Below are positions 1 to 11,400 of a stretch of 64,000 nucleotides of DNA, one piece after another. This DNA comes from Yamagishiella unicocca. Lineage: Eukaryota; Chlorophyta; Chlorophyceae; Chlamydomonadales; Volvocaceae. The notes below the pieces were generated by a model. That model did no database searches, was not told where the DNA came from, and was given only the letters and a program-made list of their open reading frames with translations. Location of the stretch: NCBI GenBank assembly GCA_003116995.1, contig BDSL01000085.1, positions 124,001 to 188,000 of the forward strand. Direction: 5' to 3'. Each line of letters opens with the position of its first letter. Positions within the stretch are counted from its first letter, which is position 1. The position numbers and the translations under genes were made by a program.

Positions 1-1947
1 ACGGGAACGAGACCGGGAGGCCCGGGAGGCTAGGGAGGCCCGTGACGAGGACGACTAGTGGTGCGGTGTGGGGGCGATGGAGGGGAGCTGATCGGTCTGT
101 TTGGCGCGGTAGTCGGGACGGCGCCATGTGGCTTATTTTGCCGTGGTGTTTCATTAGAAGGCCCCTTCCCAAACACACAGTGGCTTGGCCAGGGGCCTGG
201 GGGGACTGTCGTGTGGGGACCGGGAGCCGGATCTGAGTCGGGGGCATGGACAAGTGGTCGCCGCCGCAGTGGAAAGCGACTGGGCCGTGTGAGGCGAGCG
301 AGCCGCGATTGAGCGGTGGTCCACTACTACCTGTCTTCCCTCCCTTGTTGGCGGCTGGAGGTTTGGATGGTGGAGGGCGGGAGCGGCTCTGCCATACGGC
401 TGGGGCGCGCGCCCGGCGTCGACATAGGACACGGTGGTGTGACGTGCGGGGTGTGGTGGCGGTGGTGGTGCTTTCAAGATTGAACAAGAGGGCGTCCCGG
501 CAGCAATGGGAAAGCCAGCTGATGCCAGCGCTATTCTTTGGCACGGCATTATTATGGCTTTTCCAGGTCGCTGCTTATGTTTTACGTGTTTCGCATTTTG
601 CGGGTTTGTGTCTTGTGCGCTTTAACTTTGCTAGCGGTTGCTTACCTGCACGGAGGCGCACTATTGTGTGCATGCTGCGCCGATTTTCCTTACCCGTGCC
701 CTTAGACGATTACTCATTCTGACCTTCTCAGGACGGGACCACGTGACGCGCCCCCCAAAGATGAGCTGCTGCTATCACTGGCGCACAGCTATCATTGGCC
801 GCGCCGCCACTCTCATGCTGCGAGTATGGGGCCCGAGGCCAATCGGCCCCCGCCCTCCCCTCCCGCCGCTGGTTCGTGGCGAGCGCACTCACCTCTGTTG
901 ACTTCTGACTTGCTACTCACCGACGCCAACGGCTTTCATGTTATCGTCAATTTAATAGCACTCGCCGTTTTGGCCGCGGTGGCTTGCGCATGTATAAGCC
1001 TGCACTTTACTGGTGAGTGCCTGTTTGCATTCGAGTGCCCCCTTATGCACATTGGTGTACGTGCAGTTTTTTTATCGCAGGAACATGGATGGGCCTGGAT
1101 GGATGTGAGACAAATCTTTCCGCTGTGTGAATCGGATAGCGGCTGTGAAAAAGTGTGATGCGCCCGCTATGACTTTGGCCTGTTTGCCTGGAGCTACTGC
1201 CGAGGCATTTGTTTGCGCTGTGAGGGCATTCATGTCTTGACCATGACACAAGAGAGAGAAACAAGTTGTCTGCCGGCTGGGCACACGATGCGAGTGAACA
1301 GCTGCGGGTTTCCGCCCGAGCCCCATCTCATCCCCGTCACTGCGGTGGGGATGTGGTTTCTGGCGAACTAGCTGTCAGACGAGAGTGAATTACTCTGGTA
1401 AATATACATACAGAACGGCGTCGCCCAATGTCTCGACACCCATTCATGCACTTCAGAACGGTGTCGCCCAGTGTCTCGACATCCGTCCCCGCACTAGGGG
1501 CCGTCCTCAGACCCGAACCGCGACGTCAGAGTTAATTGCCTCACAACTACCGCAATGTCTCGTCTCACCACCGCATACGGCACTGATAATCGGCAAAATG
1601 TGCAGCGCTGCGTCATAGTACGACAGTATAAAATACAACAGAGGCGATGTGAAGTACACGGCGCCATATATTACCGCTAGCACGGCCACCCCCAGAATAA
1701 ACACGGCTGCATGCCACAGGATGTAATAAGACCGCACGATCGATTTCTTCTTCACGAGCAGGGTGCTAACATGCGCGACCAGAATGCCTCTGGTACGACA
1801 TGCGCAACCAAAATGGCTCCGGTCCCAGTCCCAAAAAGGCGCAACCCGCGCCTGGCCACATTTTCCCTCCCTCCCTCCCCGTCGCCCCTATTGTGGAGCC
1901 CTTCCTTCCAGAGCCCTAGCCCCCCTCACGCGCCAGCTGGATCCCCG
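1..1947. other. intergenic, left edge; no gene recognised
   Basis: No reading frame here resembles a known protein. The first 900 bases are G-rich on the + strand with short GGGAGGCCC-like runs. A 28-bp direct repeat (CAGAACGG...TGTCTCGACA, two mismatches) occurs at 1411-1438 and 1454-1481. On the minus strand, 1507-1755 stays open with a strongly hydrophobic translation, but it has no in-frame ATG (see findings). The right end should contain the 3' UTR of the ABC transporter on the minus strand; I found no clear poly(A) signal for it. Confidence 0.5.
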
Positions 1948-4900
1948 CTACGGTGCCACGGCCACCGCCGCGTCCGCCAGCTGCCGCACCTCCCAGGCCA
2001 TGCCGCCGGTGCCATCCGGGCGCAGCTGCAGCAGGCGGCGGTGGAACTCCCGCAGCGTGGACCGGTGCCCCACGGAGATGTAGGTAATGCCGGACTGCTC
2101 CAAAACCTGCAGGGGCAACAGGGGCAGCACGTGCTTCTGTCAGTGGACTGCCCTCCAGAACCACCACCTGCCAATGCCACAGAATACGAGCAGAGTAACC
2201 CCGCGGCGGCGAAACCTCCAAGCATCATGCTTCGCTTAACAAACCAGGGGTTATTACACCCTGCCATGGACCTCCCGATCCCATTTAGTATTTACGCTGC
2301 GTCGCACCTTGTACAACCGGGCCTCCGTTTCCTGGTCAAGCGCGCTGGTTGCCTCATCAAGCAACGCCAGGCTGGGACGCGACAGCAGCAGGCGGGCCCA
2401 GCCCAGCCGCTGCTGCTCCCCCAGAGACAAGCTGCTGGACCAATCAGCGACGGTGTCGAGTGCGGCGGCGGCGGCCGCCGCGGCGGCGGAGGGGGAGAGC
2501 GGCTTTGAGGAGGAGGACGGAGCACTGCCGTTACCGTTACCGTTGCTGTAGCCCGAGGTTACCGTTGAGGCGGCGCCCCGCCCTGTGGGGAAGCCGGAGC
2601 ACATCAGGAGGCGCAGGAGGTTGAAGCTCCCATTGTGCGGTCGCTGGAGGGGGCTCTCAAGCCAGCAACGTACGTACGAAAACGCAGCCCTCCAGACCCG
2701 TTAGGCCCGTTTGTGCGGAGTAAACTTGGCAACTAGTAGAGGAGGGACGGGCTATGCTGTGGCTAGGCGAATATTTGCATTCTCACGTACCTCTGCCGCC
2801 GGCCTTCCCCCCGGCTCTTCAAATCTCACTCCTCTCCTCCTTTGCCCTCCCCCCGGCCCAAACGGTTACCACCCAGTCGGCTTCCTAGTCCACGGGCTTT
2901 CCTCACCCCCCGGCCCACTCGCCGCCCCCACCGTATCTCGTGAGCAGGTGCCCCAGCTGCACCATCTCCAGCACTGCCAGCACCTCCTGGTCGCTAGGAG
3001 GGGGCGCGCAGGGCACCTCGGTGCGGCTGCTGCTGCTGCTGCCCGCACCGCCGTCGTCAGGGGGTGAAGGTGCAGCCGCGGGGACGGAGGAGGAGGAGGG
3101 ACCCTCGCCACAGCGCCTGGTGAGGAGATCAGGAAAGCGTAGGAAGGTGGCGATGCAGGGTGGATGGGACTGGGCCGGTGGTAGGGGTGCGTGGTGTCAG
3201 ACGAGCAGGCGGCGAGGGGTTTCGGAGCCCACTGGTCGGTGTGGTGGCGACCATCGTGGGGGGGGGGGGGCAAACCAGCGACGTCCGCGTGGCCGGCAGC
3301 AACCCACTCACCACATCCCTCCAAACACTCCAGCCACCCCGCCAAACATCCGTTCCCTAAGTCGTGTAACCGGGTCTCCTCGCCACCCCCAAACATCCCA
3401 TTACACAAGCAAGCAGCCTCCTCGCCTGCACCTGCCGCCCAACACGCCGGGCCCGCCACCCACCTAGGGTACAGCGCCTGGTCTCGGAGCGAGCCGAGCA
3501 CCATGTACGGCCGCTGCGGCAAGAACATGACGTCATCGCGCGCCGCCCCCAGCTCTATGCGCCCCCGGCCGTTGCTCCACAGCCCAGCCACCGCCCGCAA
3601 GATGCTGGTCTTGCCGGCGCCGCTGGGGCCCATCACCAGCAGCGACGAGCCCCGGGCGACCTGCGGCGCGGGTGGGCGGCGGGGAGAGGCGGGGAGGGGG
3701 GTCGGCGCGAGTGGGAACGACCCGGACCGCACGGGGCTCCAGCCCGGGCCACCTTCACACCGCCTACTGCTCGTAGTCCCCCCAACCCACGGCATCCTCC
3801 CTTCCCTCCCCCTCTCCTCCCCCTGCATCCTCCCTCTCCCCAGCCCCTCACACCTCCAGGTCCAGCCCCTGCAGCAGCACGTTGCCCCCGCGCGGGGTCA
3901 CCACCGCCAGGTCGTGCACCCGCAGCAGCGGCCGACCCGTGGGTCCGGCGTGCTCGCCGGCGCCCTGCTGGCCGCCCGCCAAGAAGCGCAGCTGTATGCC
4001 AGGCAGCAGCTGGTCGTCAACTTGAGGCAGCGGTGAGGGGGCGCCGTCGGCCTGCGGGGGACCTCCAGCCGCCGCCGCCGCTGCCGCTGCCGCCGCTGAC
4101 GACGTGGCGGCCTCCGCCGTGATCGCCGCCGCCACCTCCCCGCTGTGCTCCAGCCGCGCCTGCTGGTCCTTCCTGGCCGTCACTGCCTCCTGGAACTCAC
4201 CCAGGCGGTCCACCACCGCCGTGAAGCCAGCCAGCGACTCGATCTGGAGGGGGGCCGGGTGTGACGGTGAGCGGGTGAAAGCTACGGAGGCTAACATAGG
4301 CGTGTGTATTTCGCCCCAAGCCGTGTACCGGCATATGTGTCTTTCAGGTCGCGGAGTACCGTGGAGGGGGCACACGGGGGGCAAGGTCGTCCCAGATAAT
4401 TGTTGCTACAGCGGCGGGGGATACTGTTCCCCAGCCGCAAGCATCGGACTCAGTCGCGGACCCGTGGTCGGGGGGTGTTGCTCTTCTACGCGGCCCGACG
4501 CAGCCTGTTCACACGGGCGCCTCACCTGGTAGATGACGAGGGAGACGTCGTTGAGGATGTGGTTGAATGCCGACTGGCTCTGGTTGATGACGCCGAAGTC
4601 GATCTTGCCCTGCAGGTGGGAGGCGAGGCCGGGGCAGGGCGGGAGAGAAGGGGGGCGCGCATAGGCTGCAGGTTTGTAGATGTGTACCGGACGGGGGGTT
4701 ACAATAAAAGAACCGGTAACGCGACTGGGGAAATGTAGCGTGTGTATACCGGACGGGGGGCCAGATAAGCCGGGTGCTGCGACCGCACTGTGGACTGGGG
4801 CCGGGGGTGGAGGTCCGGGGGTTGTACCCCGGGCTGCAGCGCTCACTGTGTGTGGCACGAGACCGAACCGCTTAGGTATACCCCCCTCCTGCTTGTGCTC

Positions 4901-7900
4901 CAGCACGCGCCCACAACTATGTGTCCCAAGACAATGCGCCAGCTATTATACCTATGGCATGTAACCGGTCCTTATGCCATCCCTCCCCTCCCACAAGCCG
5001 TCCGTGCAACCACTACCGGTACCACCACCGCCCTCCCTTCCAAGTATGCATTGGCTTGCGCGACCACCGCACGTGTGGGCGGGGCTGCAGGCGCGACTGC
5101 CCATCGCACCCTGGCCCAGTCGTGCCATCCCCACCCCCCCTGGAGCTCCCACGTCCGGCCCCACCTGGAAGAACAGCGGCGCCACCACCGCCGCCGGCAG
5201 CAGCTGTATGAGGTAGCGGTAGAAGGAGGTGAAGAAGTCCAGGTTCCGGGAGGCCCTCAGCAGACCCAGGTAGTTGGTCACCGCGGCTTGGAGGCGCTGC
5301 GAGGTGAGGCGGGGTGAGGTGAGGGCGGGGGCGAAGAGGCCACCGGGAGGAGGGGAGGGGTGTTGGTTGGTTGGTTAATTAGTTGCTACCTGGGCGGCGG
5401 TTGCATTCTGGAGGCCAGGTGGCGGGTGCGGCAGTCGAAACGGACACGTGTCCCCAACACACACAGTATCCGCGCGACTGCGTGACGGTAGGTTTACGGC
5501 ATTCGGGAGACGAAGGTCAAGGACTCCGCAACCACACCCTCCCCCGCAGACTCGTCTTACAGCGCCCCCAACTGCCCCGGACACCCGCACCTGCTTCAGC
5601 AGCTCCTTCTCGTCCTCGTCTCCCCCGTAGAAGGCGATGCTCTCGGCGTTCTCCCGCACCCGCACCAGGCCGTACCGGAAGTCCGCCTCGCGAGCCTCCT
5701 GGGTGAAGTTGAGCGTCACCAGGTTCTGGAGCCAGGAGGGGCGCGGAAGGAGGCGGCGGGGAGGGGCAGGGCAGGGCGGGGGAGGGGTCAGCGGGCAAGG
5801 AAGCGAGGATAAAGACCCCCCAGGGCCGCAGGGTTTCAGCTCCGACTGGGATCCGCATCCACACGTTCCCCCCCGCGTCTCCGCACCTTGCCGAGCGCCA
5901 CAGACGCTGCGGTGCCCCCCAGTGAGTACACAATGAGCGCCGCGAAGAGGGGCGGGTAGATGGAGAACAGGATGCCGGAGAAGGACACCAGGTCGATGGC
6001 GGCGTTGAGGAGCGTCAGAGAGAGGCCCATGGCGGTGTCGGTGAAGGTGCTGCGGACGGGGGGGTGTGGCGGTGAGGGGGAAGCGGGTGGGTGGGCAGCC
6101 GCAGCTGGGTGGAGGTGGGCCCTTTCCGGGCGAGTGGGTGATCAGGCGGCGAGTGTGCGTTAGGGTCACATGGCTGTGTGGGTAACAAGGTTCGCATCCC
6201 CGGCACCCCTCTCACTGTCTGATGCGTCCCGGCACCCCGCGGCACTCTCACCGAAGCGGCGGCTCCCCTCAGGCCGCTGCTCCCCACCTCCGCAGCCTAG
6301 CACCCTCCCCCCCTCCCCTCTTTGCCGCGCCGCTCCGCTGGACCGTCAACTTCACCGCCCTCGCTTTGTCGGCCGTGGATTCGCGGATTCTCTTATCCAA
6401 CCCCCCTCCCCTGCACTCACGCCACGTCCGATGATATGCGCTGGTCTGGGTTATCCACCTCCGCGCTCTGCTGCAGCCCGTAGAAGGTCCGGTCCGCCAG
6501 GTAGTCGGTGAGCAGCTGCTCGGTCATCCACTGCCGCCACTCGAGAGCCAGCTTGCTCTGAGGGGAGCGGGGCAGTAGGGGGACGGGACGGGGCCAGAGG
6601 CGGGACGGCCGAGGACGGCCCAGTGCCCAGTGAGATCCTGGCGGCAGCCACAGCACAACACTGTGCACAACACCGTGCACAACACACAGCACTGTGCAGG
6701 GGAGCGGCCGCCCATGAGCTGCCCGTGCGGTCCTCTAGGAACTATATTCTTTCATACCGCCGTCGCCTTCCCGGCCCCGCCCCCGCCGCCCCCCGTCACC
6801 CGTTCCCCGCCAACACGCGCGCACTTGGGAGTAGCTCTTGAACACGAACACGGGGATACCCAGCACGAAGCCGCCCAGGTACTTGATCAGCTGGAACTTG
6901 AACTGCACTTCGTCCTTCTCGGACAGGGCGGTGAAGAAGTCGCGACCCAGGAAGTTGAACATCACGCTGCAGGGGCGGGCGGGGGCGGGGTGGTGGTGGG
7001 GGAGGTGGGGGGTAGGTTGGGCGGGGTGTTGGGGTGAGGGGTGCAGGGCAGGTGGGGGGTAGATTGGGCGGGGCATGTCGGTGTGGGCTGCGGGGAGGTG
7101 TGGCCTCAAGGGGTCATGGGCCGGGGGCAGGGCGGGAAAGGGCTGCGGCCCGTGATCTGCCATGGGATGCGATTGGTGTTGCAGCTGCTGCTACTGCCGA
7201 CCGCACGAGGGGGTCATTGGGCTGTAAGGGTTCTGCGGCGTTCGCGTACATGTGGCAAATGTGGTGGCTAGTTTATGTTTTTTCCGTACGTCGGTCTCGA
7301 GTCGTGGATCGCGCCTCCAGGGATTGTCTTGGTGTCGTAATAAGGAGAGAAGGCACCCCGGCAGTACCCCGACCCGGCATGCGCCTTCTCGAGAGGCCAG
7401 GCCACCCCGCTAGCTTCCCCTGCCGCCCCACAGACCTGACGGCTGTAGTGGCCAGCGTAAGGCCCACAACGCCCGCCAGCTTCCAGCGCGCGGAGCTCTC
7501 CGTCTGCCAGTAGGGCAGACCCAACTGCAGAACAGAATATACGGGTACGGTGCAACCGATCGCGAACGGAAGCACCAGGGCTGGCAGCCGGCAGCTGTCC
7601 GGATTGCAGGAGGTGCGGAAGCGGAGCGGGCGGCGCAGCGGCTAGCCGCGGATTGGTGAGGATTGATGGCCACAGGCCTGAAAGCGAGCGACTCGCAGGA
7701 CTTACGTTAATGAGGCGTCCAACGATGACCTTTAGATCTGTGCTGGGTCCGTCAGCTCGCTTGGGAATCACTGCCAGTGGGGCGTCCTCGCGCTGAGGCT
7801 GAGCGACGCGCGGTAGGCTCCGCCACGCAGTCCGCGTCGGCCGGCGCCATGAAGCCGGCCGCGAGCGCAGGCGGCACGAAAGTGATGATCTAGTGCATAA

Positions 7901-7903
7901 CAT
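1948..7903 (-). CDS. ABCD-family (SbmA/BacA-like) half ABC transporter, probable plastid protein
   Basis: A half-size ABC exporter with one transmembrane domain followed by one ATPase domain, about 720 residues. Exons, in coding order: 7903-7706, 7524-7436, 6966-6825, 6557-6421, 6049-5887, 5725-5591, 5296-5165, 4609-4526, 4243-3854, 3660-3464, 2993-2932, 2582-2308, 2106-1948. The membrane domain shows NFLGRDFFTALSEKD, DNPDQRISSDVA and hydrophobic helices such as LSLTLLNAAIDLVSFSGILF. The ATPase has Walker A GPSGAGKTS, then FLPQRPYMVLGSLRDQ, signature LSLGEQQRL, Walker B LALLDEATSALD and switch His in SVGHR. The FLPQRPYM...LRDQ block is typical of ABCD-type and bacterial SbmA/BacA transporters. 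The Arg/Ser-rich N-terminus suggests a plastid transit peptide. Ala/Gly-rich inserts before both Walker A and the signature are low complexity. A short exon may be missing between the first two. The substrate is unknown. Confidence 0.85.
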
Positions 7904-8474
7904 CGGTGCTCCTTGTGAGGGGATGCAAATCGGTGTAGGTATTCGTCTTGACCTAAGTGTGGGTCGGCGAGTTAGGGTTATGATTGGCCAAACATACGCT
8001 TACACAGAAAGTGCTGAAATGTAATGTAGTGACACCATAGTAACGTGCTGGTACAGTAGTACTCTGCAGTGATGAGGAAAGGGCCCGGCCCGGGCAACTG
8101 TTACAACACATTGGTTTTGACCTCCACCCGTTCACATTGCCAATACTCATAGCTACACACAACACGAATTATGTTGCATGTTGACGACCACTTGTTTAAG
8201 TTGAACAACGACGAATATCTGGCCACTGCTCCACAGGCTCATACATGGGACTTGCCTCGTAATTTCAGCTGATTTATTAGTTAATTCTGTCGCCACTATT
8301 GCTTATGGTTTGACGTCTGGGTCAGTTTAGGCGACTCTGCAGGGGAGTCGGGAAGAATGCTTTGCGCTGTGCAGACTATAGGCCGCTTATTGCGCTGAAC
8401 GTATCAGTTCAGCCAGATCGGCTGTGTCATTCGGAGAAAGGTGGGCCCGGTCGAGGCCAACGAGTGTTCAATCC
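7904..8474. promoter_or_regulatory. divergent intergenic promoter region, ABC transporter / coiled-coil gene
   Basis: 570 bp between two head-to-head start codons, so it must hold both 5' UTRs and probably both promoters. It is noticeably more AT-rich than the flanking exons. I see no clear TATA box or known operator. Confidence 0.45.
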
Positions 8475-11400
8475 ATGGCGTCGGCCGGAACCAGTAGCTA
8501 TGGCAGGGCGGCCGAGGCGCTAAGCAGGACGTTTTCAAATAGCCCTGACAAGTTCAATGTTTCAATGGTGAGCGTTAACTCTTGTTTGCTGGGCCGGGGT
8601 CTTAGTGCGACTTTATCCCGCACTCCAACCAACGCCCCTGGTCACTGCGCAGCGGACGACGCCAAGCCTGCAACCTCGCACGTCTCCGTTATATTCGCCG
8701 GATACAAGGGTGTTCAGCACGCCTGAGCAGCACAGTCAGTTGCCTGGCAGGGACGAGAGCCTATTCCCGTTGCACCGGGCGTCAGCTCACGGCGAGCAGG
8801 AGCAAGGTTTTCACGACCATATGGATCATTACGCAATGGACCAGCTCTCTAAGGAATGGGATGGGCTACTGCTGGGCGAAGGCTCGGATGACTTACGCAA
8901 CGGGGCCGACGTCTACCGAGCGATGCGAAAGGACCTGCGCTCCATAGCCTGTGCACTCAAGCAGAGCTTCGGCCTGGTGGTAGACAACCGCCAGTACTCC
9001 TCTGGTGGAGCCAGTCGCAACAGTGTACAACAGCTCCAGCCATGCATCACGGAGTTGAAGAGCGTGGCCAAGGTGCGCACCTGGCGGCGCGTTCGGTGCA
9101 GAGCTTTCCCAACGCGGGGACAACTGCATTGGGTGGCCGTTCCACCAGAACCGGCCGTGGTCGAAAAGCGAAGGCGGAGGGCGGAGCGGGCCCACCAGGG
9201 CCTAATCGAGCCCACCCGGGCCCACTCTCCGCTCCACATCCTAAGCCGCGCCTCTTGGTCTACCGCAGCAGCCCTCCTACCACCTGCGATTCCCACACAG
9301 GCCGCCCACCACCTGCCTCTCCTGGCCCCTCCCGCCGCGCCTCCCGCAGGAGATGGCCAGCGCCACCCGCATGGCCACGGACAACTACAACCTGCAGGTG
9401 GAGCTGACGCTTCAAAAACACGCCAGCCAGCACCTGCTGGCGCAGCTGCATGAGGCGCAGCTGGCGAGGATGGCCATGGAGGAGGAAATCAATGTGCGGG
9501 GCGGCCGGGGGGGAGGGGGAAGAAAGCGCGGCCGGGGGGAGGGAAGAGGAGGCGGCGGGGGGTGGGAAGGGGAGGCGGCAAGGGGGAGCACTGGAATGTT
9601 TATGGCGCTGCAAGTGGGGGTTGTGGGAGGTTGGTCGATGGGCGCAACCGCCTAGACCATTGACCCAAAAGCCTTGGGTGGTCGGATAGAGAGTGTATGG
9701 GTGTAGTACGAACGCGAAGCAGGCGCACCAGCCGGTTTCCTCCCCTCCCAACCCACAACCCCCCCCACCCACCCTGCGCGCCCTCGAACCCACCCTGCGC
9801 GCCCTCGAACCCACCCTGCGCGCAGTCGCTCCGTGCCGAGGGTCAGCGGGCCGCCGCCACCGAGTCCCAGGTGGCTCACCTGCGGCGGCTGAACGACGAG
9901 CTGCAGGCGGAGGCGCAGCAGGCCAGCGGGGAGCTGGTGGACATGCGGCGCAGGGCCCGGGAGCTGGAGGAGCGGCTGGAGGCGCAGAGGCTGCAGGCGG
10001 AGCACCTGGCGGCACGGCTGAGGGAGATGGAGGTACGGGCCGCTCCAGCCGGAGGGATGGGGGATGGGGGAGGCGCCGGGAGGGGGCTGTCGCGTGTAGG
10101 GTACGGAACGCCATAGTTGTGATAGCCGCACTGCCGCCGAGTGCGCTGCCTGGGATAATTGCCTTTCTGGATGCTTTCGCCCATGTGATGTAAGAGAACC
10201 CACCTCCGTCCTTGTTGTGGTCCTGACTTCCCGTTGCCGCCCATCTCCCCCCTCCCCCTTCCGTTGTCGCGGTTCCACTGGCGGGTGGCGGCGCAGCTGT
10301 TCGAGGACAGCGCCAGTCTGTGCGCCTCCTCCGACGGCAGCTCCTCGGAGGGAGGGGGGCTGGCGGCCATGGCGGCGGCGCTGGCGGGGGCCGGCGGACA
10401 CAGCCTGGTGCAGGGCGCGGAGCACCACTCGTGCCCCGGCGCCAGCACCGCAGCTCGCGCGGGCATACCAGCGGCGAATGGCGGCATGGAGGCGGGCGAC
10501 GGGAGCGCCGTGCCAAGCCACAGTCGCCAGGTGCATGCGCGCGATGTGAGCCGCGGGGCGGGGAAGGCGGCCAGGAGGCAGGGGTAGAGGGCTGGCTGAC
10601 CCGTGGGTCCGAGGGCGGGGCCAGGAGGGTAGGAGTGTCGGCTGGCGGCCGGAGAGCGTCGGGCTTCTGTGCGTGTGTTGAGCAGCGCTGACGTAGCACT
10701 GTTCGGGATGACGTGGAGCTGGCTGTGGTCCTGGTGTTATTGTGCCGTTGTGCGGGGTTGTGAATGGCGGCCGCAGGACGTTGCGGTGGCGGGGTGTCGG
10801 ACTGGCAGTCCGGCTGCGACCAGGAGCTGGTGGGCGGGCGAATTTGCCGCCGCCGTCACAGTGCCCTCACCCTTCCCTCCGTCGCTGCGGCTGATTGGGT
10901 CCCCATCCCCGACCTCATCGCCACGTCTACTAACCATCACTAACCATACCAACCGTACCAACCACAACCAGCAGCTCACCACTCCACCGCCCCCGGTCCG
11001 CCACCCCCCGTAGCTGCCCATCGAGCTCCGGCGGCTGCTGGGCCGGGTGCTCCGCCGCCGTGACGCCGAGGCGGCCAAGCTGCGGGAGGACAACGCCCTC
11101 ATGGCGGAGGAGCTGGCGAGGCTGCGGGCAGCGGCGGCGGCCTCCCTGGAGCTGGCGGCGGCGCCGACGCACCTCTCGGGGGTGCACCCGGCGGGGGCTG
11201 CACTGGCGGCCGGCGTCGGCGGCGAGGGCGGCCGGCGGGGCCCCGCTGGCGCCTCGTGCTCCGCGCCCGGGGGGATGATGCAGGTGGAGCGGCAGACGGC
11301 GCCCTGGCGCACCAGCACCGACTCGTGGCACACGGACGACGACTTCGACTGGGCTACTCGGCCCGTGGCCCGACTAGCGGATCCGCACCAACAGACCCGC

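Noticed and set aside
9260..10699. 479-residue minus-strand open frame
   Set aside because: Pro/Arg/Ser-rich translation of GC-rich introns and exons of the + strand gene; no homology and no splice logic.
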